From Enterococcus saigonensis (GTDB taxonomy: Bacteria; Bacillota; Bacilli; Lactobacillales; Enterococcaceae), in NCBI RefSeq assembly GCF_011397115.1, contig NZ_AP022822.1, positions 789,001 through 853,000 on the forward strand: 64,000 nucleotides of DNA, read 5' to 3'. Position 1 is the stretch's first letter, and the number at the start of each line of letters is the position of its first letter. Shown here one piece after another: positions 7,766 to 15,525 of the stretch. The position numbers and the translations under genes were made by a program. Below the pieces are notes generated by a model. The model had not been told where the DNA came from. It searched no databases and was given only the letters and a program-made list of their open reading frames with translations.

Positions 7766-7788
7766 GTAATCACTTCAGGAGAGATTAC
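7766..7788 (+). promoter_or_regulatory. Attenuator hairpin over the erm(B) ribosome site
   Basis: GTAATCACT (7766-7774) can pair with AGAGATTAC (7780-7788) around the loop TCAGG, leaving one A/A mismatch in a 9-bp stem. The AGGAGAG ribosome site and the base before the ATG lie within it. This is the expected block on erm(B) translation. I recall the common allele as having a fully paired stem (AGTGATTAC), so this one may be slightly leaky. Confidence 0.7.
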
Positions 7789-8526
7789 ATGAACAAAAAT
7801 ATAAAATATTCTCAAAACTTTTTAACGAGTGAAAAAGTACTCAACCAAATAATAAAACAATTGAATTTAAAAGAAACCGATACCGTTTACGAAATTGGAA
7901 CAGGTAAAGGGCATTTAACGACGAAACTGGCTAAAATAAGTAAACAGGTAACGTCTATTGAATTAGACAGTCATCTATTCAACTTATCGTCAGAAAAATT
8001 AAAACTGAATACTCGTGTCACTTTAATTCACCAAGATATTCTACAGTTTCAATTCCCTAACAAACAGAGGTATAAAATTGTTGGGAATATTCCTTACCAT
8101 TTAAGCACACAAATTATTAAAAAAGTGGTTTTTGAAAGCCGTGCGTCTGACATCTATCTGATTGTTGAAGAAGGATTCTACAAGCGTACCTTGGATATTC
8201 ACCGAACACTAGGGTTGCTCTTGCACACTCAAGTCTCGATTCAGCAATTGCTTAAGCTGCCAGCGGAATGCTTTCATCCTAAACCAAAAGTAAACAGTGT
8301 CTTAATAAAACTTACCCGCCATACCACAGATGTTCCAGATAAATATTGGAAGCTATATACGTACTTTGTTTCAAAATGGGTCAATCGAGAATATCGTCAA
8401 CTGTTTACTAAAAATCAGTTTCATCAAGCAATGAAACACGCCAAAGTAAACAATTTAAGTACCATTACTTATGAGCAAGTATTGTCTATTTTTAATAGTT
8501 ATCTATTATTTAACGGGAGGAAATAA
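7789..8526 (+). CDS. erm(B): 23S rRNA (adenine-N6) dimethyltransferase Erm(B)
   Basis: A full-length 245-residue protein. SAM-binding motif I is EIGTGKGHLT (residues 35-44), and the catalytic motif IV is GNIPYHLST (around 100). It dimethylates A2058 of 23S rRNA and gives resistance to macrolides, lincosamides and streptogramin B. It sits behind its leader peptide and attenuator, between inverted copies of a 27-base repeat, inside the Tn916-type fragment and next to orf20. That position recalls Tn1545/Tn6002-type erm(B) insertions. Confidence 0.97.
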   Translation: MNKNIKYSQNFLTSEKVLNQIIKQLNLKETDTVYEIGTGKGHLTTKLAKISKQVTSIELDSHLFNLSSEKLKLNTRVTLIHQDILQFQFPNKQRYKIVGNIPYHLSTQIIKKVVFESRASDIYLIVEEGFYKRTLDIHRTLGLLLHTQVSIQQLLKLPAECFHPKPKVNSVLIKLTRHTTDVPDKYWKLYTYFVSKWVNREYRQLFTKNQFHQAMKHAKVNNLSTITYEQVLSIFNSYLLFNGRK

Positions 8527-8530
8527 TTCT

Positions 8531-8662
8531 ATGAGTCGCTTTTTTAAATTTGGAAAGTTACACGTTACTAAAGGGAATGGAGATAAATTATTAGATATAC
8601 TACTGACAGCTTCCAAGAAGCTAAAGAGGTCCCTAGCGCCTACGGGGAATTTGTATCGATAA
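8531..8662 (+). CDS. Small frame always found after erm(B)
   Basis: A 43-residue basic frame (MSRFFKFGKLHVTKGNGDKL) starting 4 bases after the erm(B) stop, with GGGAGG 10 bases upstream. I recall the same short frame downstream of erm(B) on plasmids and transposons. Its C-terminal part coincides with the long hairpin that follows. It may be a truncated plasmid gene, and its function is unknown. Confidence 0.5.
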   Translation: MSRFFKFGKLHVTKGNGDKLLDILLTASKKLKRSLAPTGNLYR

Positions 8663-8694
8663 GGGGTACAAATTCCCACTAAGCGCTCGGGACC
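8629..8694 (+). terminator. Long two-part hairpin downstream of erm(B)
   Basis: The inner stem GGGAATTTGTA (8645-8655) pairs perfectly with TACAAATTCCC (8667-8677). An outer stem pairs GGTCCC..GCGC with GCGC..GGGACC, interrupted by a two-base mismatch. It is stable and probably acts as a terminator or RNA stabiliser of the erm(B) transcript, although there is no clear T run. Confidence 0.5.
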
Positions 8695-8718
8695 CCTTGT
8701 AGGAAAATGTCCTAAGTG

Positions 8719-8745
8719 GGATATCTGTCAACTGGTATGGTTGAC
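8719..8745. repeat. 27-base inverted copy of the orf20-end repeat
   Basis: GGATATCTGTCAAC then TGGTATGGTTGAC is the exact reverse complement of 7324-7350. Together the two copies flank the erm(B) cassette (about 1.37 kb between them) in inverted orientation. Confidence 0.85.
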
Positions 8746-8774
8746 TAAAAATACTTCCTACGAAAATGTAGGGG

Positions 8775-8796
8775 GTATTTTTTTACGAAAAAATAC
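8775..8796. terminator. Bidirectional hairpin at the transposase stop
   Basis: GTATTTTTT (8775-8783), loop TACG, then AAAAAATAC (8788-8796). The reverse-strand transposase stop codon lies inside it. It separates the erm(B) transcript from the transposase gene. Confidence 0.55.
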
Positions 8797-10030
8797 AATC
8801 GATTCTTAAAAAGAAAAATTTTTGATTGGCAAAACCATAACAAGTTCGTTTTAGGGTTTTGATTTTGCGATTGATGCCTTCTAAAGGACCATTAGAGTAT
8901 TCAAATTTAGCGCTATTTAAGACATATTTTCTGTTTTGACGAAGGGTTTGAATAGCAGTATCCATTTCTGTATTGGTTTTTTGGTAGTCTAAGATGGTTG
9001 ACTCTAGTAATTCACTATTGCGCTCGTTTAGGGCTTTCGTGATATCTTGGTAAGTTTGGTATACTTCAGCGAACTTGGAAAATTTACTAGTAATGAGATC
9101 AACAGCATTTTGGCGAGTCATATATTGTTTAACGCCGCGAAGAAAAACTACTTCTTCAGGGTGAAGATCTTCAGCTTTTTTATGGAATAGCTTCCAATGT
9201 GACTTCATAATTTTATATTCTTGGCTCTGTTTATCAAGTTGCTTTAGGATAGAGATACGACAATTGTCCAAAGCGCGACCAGCTAATTGTACAAGGTGGA
9301 AGCGATCAATAATGATATTGGCATTAGGGAAAAGGCGATAGATAAAACTTTGATATTGAGCATTTAAATCAATTACAACTGATTGAACGCATTCGCGTTC
9401 GGCTTTTGAATAACGACTTTCAAAATAATCAACAATGGTAGGTGATAGACGATCCTGTAACTTTGTGACAATTTGGTGGGTTTCAGCGTCACAACAGATA
9501 AAGGACATCACAGACTTAATTGAACGAAACTCGTCAAAACATAGATGCTTAGGCAACTTAGCCACACGATAGTGTGGTTCCATGCGCTCTAAGATTGTTC
9601 GACGAACACTGCTAGGAGAGCAGTGACACATTTCAGCAATAAGCTGACCAGATAAGCCTTTACGAGCTAAAAGCATGATTTGATTTTTGAGATCACTGGA
9701 TAAGGTTTGATTTTCTTTGGTTAAATTAGTAATAGCACCAAAAGTAGTATGGCATGATTTACATTTATAGCGTTGTTTACGAAGCTCTAGTTCATATCTT
9801 CTCCCATTTAAACTTGCCAGTCGTACATGAGTTTTGCGAAAGCCATCCTTATTAACTGTGGGAAAGCCACAGTTACGACAACGATTAATCGGATAAGAAA
9901 GAGTAGCTGTTATTAGCGTTATATACTCTTTAACAGAATCGTTGTTGTGTTCAGCTTCTTCAACAGAAATAATTTTAATATTTTTATCTTTAATTCCAAG
10001 AATATTTAGGATAGAATCATTATGGGACAT
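8783..10030 (-). CDS. ISL3-family transposase
   Basis: A 415-residue protein of normal length. The N-terminal zinc finger has CRNCGF (near residue 52) and CKSCHTTFG (near 93). A helix-turn-helix lies around MCHCSPSSVRRTIL. The DDE domain has VVIDLNAQY, IIIDRFHLVQLAGRAL and, near the end, SNGPLEGINRKIKTLKR. These features define the ISL3 family. The start has a GAAGG ribosome site. I could not identify matching terminal inverted repeats or an 8-bp target duplication, so the borders of the insertion sequence are not drawn. It probably removed the rest of Tn916 or landed at that junction. Confidence 0.92.
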   Translation of the reverse strand: MSHNDSILNILGIKDKNIKIISVEEAEHNNDSVKEYITLITATLSYPINRCRNCGFPTVNKDGFRKTHVRLASLNGRRYELELRKQRYKCKSCHTTFGAITNLTKENQTLSSDLKNQIMLLARKGLSGQLIAEMCHCSPSSVRRTILERMEPHYRVAKLPKHLCFDEFRSIKSVMSFICCDAETHQIVTKLQDRLSPTIVDYFESRYSKAERECVQSVVIDLNAQYQSFIYRLFPNANIIIDRFHLVQLAGRALDNCRISILKQLDKQSQEYKIMKSHWKLFHKKAEDLHPEEVVFLRGVKQYMTRQNAVDLITSKFSKFAEVYQTYQDITKALNERNSELLESTILDYQKTNTEMDTAIQTLRQNRKYVLNSAKFEYSNGPLEGINRKIKTLKRTCYGFANQKFFFLRIDCIFS

Positions 10031-10090
10031 TTGTTTAACCTTCTTTCATGATTTTTGTGGTGAATTGATTGTATAACGAGGGGACAGCAA

Positions 10091-10405
10091 ATGTCCTCTT
10101 TTTTGTATAAAAGTAATACAGATTATGTAAAAGCAGAGGTTGTATCTATATGGCAACCAAATCCGGAGGCTGTGAAAAAAGGAAATTCCAAATGGGCAAA
10201 TTTTATGTACTTAGTTGATGGTAAACAATATATATCTAGTAACAGAATACAGGTTTCTATGAATACGAAAGTAGGAGACTTAAAGCAAATAAAATATGAT
10301 AAAAGAAATCCTGAAAAAATTTATGGGTTTTCAGTAAAAAGAGCATGTATTCTTTTTATCGTTGCAATTGTTTTATTTATAATTGCTAAATTTAAGTTGT
10401 TTTAG
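10091..10405 (+). pseudogene. DUF3592-like membrane protein, N-terminus missing
   Basis: The frame SNTDYVKAEVVSIWQPNP..FMYLVDGKQYISSNR..YDKRNPEKIYGF and a C-terminal membrane helix resemble DUF3592 proteins, which normally also have an N-terminal helix. The first residues here derive from the hairpin GAGGACATT / AATGTCCTC-like sequence at the edge of the insertion sequence, and the ATG has no ribosome site. This looks like a gene whose 5' end was removed by the insertion. Confidence 0.5.
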
Positions 10406-10419
10406 TGGAGGTGATTAAT

Positions 10420-10560
10420 ATGCCTAAAATTCCATCGCTTGTAGTCTTTTGTATGATATGTATTCCGATAATAAGATTAATTTATTTGGCTATAAAAAAG
10501 AAAAAAATACGAGTAAGTTTTTTGCTTGACCTGTCCGTTGGGGACAGTGCTATCTTTTAA
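10420..10560 (+). CDS. Small membrane protein, unknown
   Basis: A 46-residue frame starting MPKIPSLVVFCMICIPIIRL, with a GGAGGTG ribosome site 6 bases upstream. It is a single membrane helix followed by a lysine-rich stretch. Its last 12 codons overlap the MerR promoter, so it may be a truncated remnant. No family is recognised. Confidence 0.45.
   Translation: MPKIPSLVVFCMICIPIIRLIYLAIKKKKIRVSFLLDLSVGDSAIF
10526..10556 (+). promoter_or_regulatory. MerR-type promoter with 19-base spacer and dyad
   Basis: TTGACC (10526-10531) and TATCTT (10551-10556) are separated by 19 bases. The spacer holds the dyad CTGTCC (10531-10536) / GGACAG (10542-10547). An over-long spacer with a central dyad is diagnostic of promoters that MerR-family proteins untwist on activation. 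The merR-like gene starts 24 bases downstream, so it probably controls itself. Confidence 0.8.
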
Positions 10561-10579
10561 TTAAAGGAGGTGGCAAACC

Positions 10580-11428
10580 ATGTTAAGAAATGAAATTCAA
10601 AACAAAACAGGTTTAACAAGAAAAGCAATTGAATATTATGAGGAGAAAGGACTTATAAATCCTCAAAAAACTGAAAACGGTTATAGAGATTACAGCGAGA
10701 ATGATTTAGAGGTTTTAATTCAAATATCTTTATTTAGAAAACTTGGAATTAGTGTAACTGAAATAGAAGGGTATCTAACCACTGGCATTAGTGCATTATC
10801 ATCTGTTTTAAGAAGAAAGCAACATCAATTAGATGTTGAAGAGAAAAGAAAAGAAGTCCTTGAACTTGTAGTTAAAGGTGAAAATCAGGAACTTATAAAT
10901 GAAAAAATTAAATTGATTGAAGCAGAGGAATCAATCTACGAAAGATTAGAGAGATTATTTCCAGGATATTTTGGACAAATGTTATTTGCAGCATATCAAC
11001 CATTTTTAAATGAATCATTAGGAAAAGATGAGGAAGAAGCATTTGAAAAATATGTAGATTACTTAGATAATTTACCATTATTTCAGTTAAGTAAGGATGA
11101 GCAAAATTATATTGAAAAGATAAGTTCTACTTTTGATATGCAGATACTAAAAAAAGTTAATAAAGATAAAATTAACGCTATTGAAAATGTTGAAAAATGG
11201 CTAAAAGAAAATGATAATACTATTTCTCAATATGAAGAATATAAAAACAGTGAAGAATATCAAAAGAGCCTAATGAAGCAAATTCAAGATAAATTACAAA
11301 ACTTTATGAAAGACAACAAGTATTATGAAATTGCGATTCCACTTATTAGAAAATTTAGTAAAAGCTATGATGATTATTATAAGAAACTAATCGTAGCAAA
11401 TGATAAGTACTTAGAAATTAAATGTTAA
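10580..11428 (+). CDS. MerR-family transcriptional regulator with long effector domain
   Basis: A 282-residue protein. The MerR DNA-binding domain is at residues 1-70 (NKTGLTRKAIEYYEEKGLIN, then GYRDYSENDLEVL). A coiled coil spans about 75-115. A C-terminal domain of about 160 residues, rich in E, K and Y, has no cysteine cluster typical of metal sensors and probably binds a small molecule. No obvious target other than its own promoter lies nearby, so it may be a single-gene autoregulatory unit or a cargo remnant. Confidence 0.85.
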   Translation: MLRNEIQNKTGLTRKAIEYYEEKGLINPQKTENGYRDYSENDLEVLIQISLFRKLGISVTEIEGYLTTGISALSSVLRRKQHQLDVEEKRKEVLELVVKGENQELINEKIKLIEAEESIYERLERLFPGYFGQMLFAAYQPFLNESLGKDEEEAFEKYVDYLDNLPLFQLSKDEQNYIEKISSTFDMQILKKVNKDKINAIENVEKWLKENDNTISQYEEYKNSEEYQKSLMKQIQDKLQNFMKDNKYYEIAIPLIRKFSKSYDDYYKKLIVANDKYLEIKC

Positions 11429-11435
11429 TGGTATT

Positions 11436-11478
11436 GAAAAGTATCTACTTGTAAATAGTGGGTGCTTTTCTTTTTTTT
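11436..11478 (+). terminator. Terminator after the merR-like gene
   Basis: GAAAAG..ATCTACT pairs with AGTGGGT..CTTTTC and is followed by eight T. Confidence 0.7.
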
Positions 11479-11939
11479 AAAATTTCATAAATCTGGTTAC
11501 CAAGAGGGATAAATTTTCACTATTAAAGTGTAGGGGGAAATTTATCCTTTTTGCTTTTGAGGTAGAAGAGAAAATCTATTCCGTTATTAAGCAAAGAATC
11601 CTACATAGCAGAAAGCTAATTGATCTTTGACAACTGAATAGACCAAGGTGGGACGTTATCCATTTGTGGAGAATTATGACCTACGCCAAGACTTTTCTGC
11701 TGAGAAATTGGTTTAAATGAATACTGGTAAGTGCCAAGGATAAAAGAAAAAGAGCGATAAATAGGAATACATAAAGGATAGGTGTGGCAATCTATCTCTG
11801 TGATACGAATGGTGATAATGATACTTCAATAGTTTAAGCCGGCTCGTCTTAATAAGGGGCGGTGGTGAGATTCCAATGTAGCAGCCAATGCACCTACCAA
11901 TGTCATAAAACTTATTATAAAAATAGTGAGGTTAAGACT
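11479..11939 (+). ncRNA. Long non-coding leader before the recombinases, with a boxA-like motif
   Basis: About 460 bases hold no convincing gene. TGATCTTTGACAACTGAA at 11621-11638 resembles the boxA of Bacillus-type rRNA leaders (TGCTCTTTGAAAACTGAA). The next 300 bases are unusually GC-mixed for the region and contain blocks such as GCCGGCTCGTC and GGGGCGGTGGTGAG that look conserved and structured. Similar untranslated stretches precede the recombinase module in Tn1549-like elements, as far as I recall. A role in transcription antitermination or as a structured RNA is inferred, not shown. Confidence 0.35.
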
Positions 11940-12095
11940 ATGAATAAGAAAAAAGAAGTTAAGAAAGATAAGGATAAGAAGCAAATAGCCGATGATTATT
12001 CTAAGAAAATAACCTACTCTACGAGCGAAAGTGAAAAGCTTGATTTACTTGATATTGTTGAGATGTATCTATGTAAATCTTGTGTCAGAATTTGA
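11940..12095 (+). CDS. Small lysine-rich protein upstream of the recombinases
   Basis: A 51-residue, strongly basic N-terminus (MNKKKEVKKDKDKKQIADDY) followed by a more ordinary half (KLDLLDIVEMYLCKSC). The ATG at 11940 is preferred over the upstream codons, which encode an unlikely Cys/Gln-rich stretch. A small frame in this place is a recurring feature of elements with serine recombinase triplets. It could be a DNA-binding or recombination directionality protein; this is inference only. Confidence 0.5.
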   Translation: MNKKKEVKKDKDKKQIADDYSKKITYSTSESEKLDLLDIVEMYLCKSCVRI

Positions 12096-12193
12096 GGGGC
12101 TGACAAAGAGAAATAGGGTGCGGTAAAATATAGGTGGTAGAAGTAATCTTCCGAAATGACTATTTGCCAAAATATCATTTTAGGAGGATTGTT

Positions 12194-13858
12194 ATGAGAA
12201 ATACTGCGTGTATGTATCTTCGTCTTTCAAGAGAAGATGGGGACAGTAATGAAAGTAACTCTATTTCAAATCAAAGACAAATAATCAAATCTTACGCTAA
12301 AGAAAAGAACATAGATCTATCTTATGAATATGTAGATGATGGATATAGTGGTTCTAATTTTGAGCGTCCAAATTTCAAGAATATGATTGATGACCTGAAT
12401 AAAGGAAAGTTTTCTATCATTATGGTAAAAGACTTATCTCGTTTTGGTAGAGATTATATTGAGTCTGGGAAGTATCTGCAAAAGATATTTCCTGAAAAAG
12501 GTATTCGCTTCATATCTGTAAATGATAACTATGATAGTGATAATGCAGATGTTAGTGATACACATTTAATACTTCCAATTAGAAATTTTATCAATGACAG
12601 TTATTGTCGAGATATTTCTATGAAAGTGAAATCATCAAAAGAGGTGAAAAGGAAGAATGGCGAGTTTATTGGATCATTTGCTCCTTTTGGATATAAGAAA
12701 GATGATAAGAACAAACATCAGCTTGTAGTTGATACAGAAGTAGCTCATATCATTGAGCGAATATTTAATATGAAAATAGAGGGTTATTCCTCAAAGGCTA
12801 TTGCCGACTTTCTAAACAGTATTGGAACAGTTACACCATCAAAGCACAAAGAAAATAATGGTGATAACTTCAATACTGGTTTTGTTGTGAAAAAAGCAAA
12901 GTGGGATGCTAAGATGGTAAACCGTATTATTTCAAATAAGGTTTATATTGGTGTCCTGGAACAAGGAAAAACCACAAAGTTAAATTATAAATCAAAGCAC
13001 GAAGTCGATGTTTCCAAAGAAGACTGGATAACAATAGAAAATGCTCATGAAAGCATAGTATCAAAATCCATCTTTGCACTTGCAAACAAAATGCTACTTC
13101 GTGATGTGAAACAGTCTAAAGATAAGCCATATATATTATCAGGTATGCTTTATTGCAAAGATTGTGAAAGTCCTATGATTAGGCGAAAAGTAAGAGATAA
13201 GATTTTCTACATTTGCTCTGAATATAACAATGCTGGAGAGTGTTCAAGACATAGTGTAAAAGAAGACTATGTTACTCATGCAACTATTCATGCATTAAAT
13301 GAATATCTATCTAAGTACAATGAACTGCTTAAAAAAGTTAGCGAAATAGATGTGTCAAAGTTTAAATTAAAAGTTGATTTTGAGTCATTATATGCAGAAA
13401 AAAGAAAGCATGAAAGACTTAGACAATCTCTTTACATGGATTTAGAAGAAGAACTTATTACGACTGAGGAATTTGAACGATTTAGAAAAAATTATCTTAT
13501 CAAGATTAGAGAAATTGAGAAACAAATTATTACAAAGCAAAATATCGTAGATGAACTGAAAATGAAGATAAACGATAAAGGTAGTTTCGTTTCTGAGATA
13601 GTTCCTAATCCTGAAAATGGTGAACTGAATCGATTGTCTTTAGTGTCTTTTATAGATCGTATTGAGATTGGAGAGGATAATGCAATTAACTTTGTCTTCA
13701 ACAATATTGAAACAGTGAATCTGCTTCAAGCGATTGTAGATAGTGATAAGGTCGAAGCTAAGGATACACATAATGCAAGACTAATATCAATGGGCAAGTT
13801 ATTTGGTGAGCATTTAGAAAGAGTTGAACCTAAGCTTGCAGTTGGAGGTGTTTGTTAA
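12194..13858 (+). CDS. Large serine recombinase 1
   Basis: A 554-residue protein. The resolvase domain at residues 1-150 has catalytic Ser in YLRLSRED, DDGYSGSNFERPNF and VKDLSRFGRDYIESG. The recombinase domain follows at about 160-290. A zinc ribbon has CKDCESP and CSEYNNAGEC near 320-355, then a long coiled coil (about 385-470). The ATG at 12194 follows AGGAGG; the extra upstream codons have no support. It is the first of three overlapping recombinase genes that integrate and excise the element. Confidence 0.93.
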   Translation: MRNTACMYLRLSREDGDSNESNSISNQRQIIKSYAKEKNIDLSYEYVDDGYSGSNFERPNFKNMIDDLNKGKFSIIMVKDLSRFGRDYIESGKYLQKIFPEKGIRFISVNDNYDSDNADVSDTHLILPIRNFINDSYCRDISMKVKSSKEVKRKNGEFIGSFAPFGYKKDDKNKHQLVVDTEVAHIIERIFNMKIEGYSSKAIADFLNSIGTVTPSKHKENNGDNFNTGFVVKKAKWDAKMVNRIISNKVYIGVLEQGKTTKLNYKSKHEVDVSKEDWITIENAHESIVSKSIFALANKMLLRDVKQSKDKPYILSGMLYCKDCESPMIRRKVRDKIFYICSEYNNAGECSRHSVKEDYVTHATIHALNEYLSKYNELLKKVSEIDVSKFKLKVDFESLYAEKRKHERLRQSLYMDLEEELITTEEFERFRKNYLIKIREIEKQIITKQNIVDELKMKINDKGSFVSEIVPNPENGELNRLSLVSFIDRIEIGEDNAINFVFNNIETVNLLQAIVDSDKVEAKDTHNARLISMGKLFGEHLERVEPKLAVGGVC

Positions 13859-15525
13859 TGGCAAGGACTTCCAAAAGATATATAAGAAAAAACGAAGAAC
13901 AAGCACAAAAAGTATTCTATAAAGCAGGAGTATATACAAGATTATCCAGTGAAAGAAAAGAAGAATGGCGTGAGAAATCATCGTCTATCGAAACACAGGT
14001 GCTTTGTTGTAAAGAGTATGCTTTAAAGGAAAATATCAAAGTCGTAAATATTTACACAGACTATGAATATAGTGGGACAAATTTTGAAAGACCACAGTTC
14101 CAGGAAATGATGCAAGATATTCGTGAAAGAAGAATTAATTGTATTATCATAAGGGACTTATCAAGACTTGGAAGAGAATATCTTGAGATGGGAAGACTCA
14201 TAGACAAGGTATTTCCGTTCTTGGGAGTAAGGTTTATTTCTGTTAATGATAAGGTTGATACCGTTAAGGATTTAGACTCAAAGAAGTCATTTGAAGTAAC
14301 TCTTAAGAATATCGTCAATGATATGTATGCTAAAGACATTTCTGTAAAGATAAAGACAAGCAAACATAATAGGGCAAGAAATGGATATTTTATTGGTTCT
14401 GTTCCGCCCTATGGATATAAGGTAGTGAAATTAAAAGAGGGACAGAAGTTAGAAGTTGATGAGAATGTTCGATTCATTGTTGAAGAAATGTTCCGACTAA
14501 CACTTGGAGGGAAAAGCCAATATGAGGTTGCAAAACACTTTAATACTATGGGTTATGCTACAGGAATGGTCTATTACAAAACAGGTAGAATTTATAGACG
14601 GGATGGTGATCCGCAGTGGAATAAAGGTACTATTTCCAAAATGCTTACTAATAGAACTTATACAGGAACTTTGGTGCAAGGCGTTAAGCAACAAAATCTT
14701 GCAAAAGGAATGAAGCAACAATTTGTAGATGAAAGCCAGCATATTATATATGAAAATGCTCATGAACCTATTATCTCAAAAGAAGACTTTGAAAAAGTGC
14801 TGCAAGGGCGAGCAAATAGATTAAAGAACAATGCTTTTGGTGCAGAGATGCATAACTTTGAAAGAGATTATGAGAATAGATATAAGGGCTTGATTTTTAA
14901 TAATGCAACAGGTAAGGAACTTTATCGAAGAACCAGAATTTACGGGACAAACCATGATAGGCTTTATTACTCTTTTCAAAACGATACTTGCACAGGCAAG
15001 ATAGATAACGAAGTAGGAGTATTTATTATGGAAAGAGAGCTTGATAAGGCAATGTCTGAAAAGGTAGCAAAGTTTATTACTAAGGCTACAAGCAAGGCAA
15101 AGCTAATAGAAAGAGTGTCTGCTAGGTTTTTTGAAAGTATAGATAAGCTAAACGAAGATATTTCAAAGCTTAAAATTAAGACAGAGAAGGAAGAATTCCT
15201 AATTCAAAAAGCTTATGAAGAATATAGCTTAGGCAAGATTGATAGGGAAGTATATAGCCTTAAAAGAGAGATTACTCTTAGCCATATTGCAACAATCAAT
15301 AATGAAGTTATTGCTATTGAAAAGGTTGTAAAAGACCTTGAAAGGGATAAGAAAATATCTATTAAGTGGATTAAGGACGTATTTTCGGCAAAAAAGGTTG
15401 AAAAATTACCATCTGATTTAATTCATAGCTTAGTGGAAAAGATAATTGTCTATGGCAATCATAACTTTGAAATAATCTTTAAATTTAATATGGATAGTTT
15501 GATGGGAGGTGTTAATATTGAGTAA
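13858..15525 (+). CDS. Large serine recombinase 2, zinc-ribbon cysteines missing
   Basis: A 555-residue protein. The catalytic domain has YTRLSSERKEEWREKSSSIE, DYEYSGTNFERPQF and IRDLSRLGREYLEMG. A recombinase domain and a C-terminal coiled coil follow. Where the zinc ribbon should carry CxxC pairs, this protein reads LIFNNATGKELYRRTRIY and only one cysteine follows (NDTCTGK). The start overlaps the previous stop by one base (TAATG), so translation is coupled. With altered DNA reading, it may be an accessory partner rather than the integrating enzyme. Confidence 0.92.
   Translation: MARTSKRYIRKNEEQAQKVFYKAGVYTRLSSERKEEWREKSSSIETQVLCCKEYALKENIKVVNIYTDYEYSGTNFERPQFQEMMQDIRERRINCIIIRDLSRLGREYLEMGRLIDKVFPFLGVRFISVNDKVDTVKDLDSKKSFEVTLKNIVNDMYAKDISVKIKTSKHNRARNGYFIGSVPPYGYKVVKLKEGQKLEVDENVRFIVEEMFRLTLGGKSQYEVAKHFNTMGYATGMVYYKTGRIYRRDGDPQWNKGTISKMLTNRTYTGTLVQGVKQQNLAKGMKQQFVDESQHIIYENAHEPIISKEDFEKVLQGRANRLKNNAFGAEMHNFERDYENRYKGLIFNNATGKELYRRTRIYGTNHDRLYYSFQNDTCTGKIDNEVGVFIMERELDKAMSEKVAKFITKATSKAKLIERVSARFFESIDKLNEDISKLKIKTEKEEFLIQKAYEEYSLGKIDREVYSLKREITLSHIATINNEVIAIEKVVKDLERDKKISIKWIKDVFSAKKVEKLPSDLIHSLVEKIIVYGNHNFEIIFKFNMDSLMGGVNIE

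Noticed and set aside
8783..10110. Search for terminal inverted repeats and an 8-base duplication of the ISL3-type element
   Set aside because: Several candidate ends near 8746-8775 and 10080-10110 were compared, but none paired convincingly, so no borders are given.
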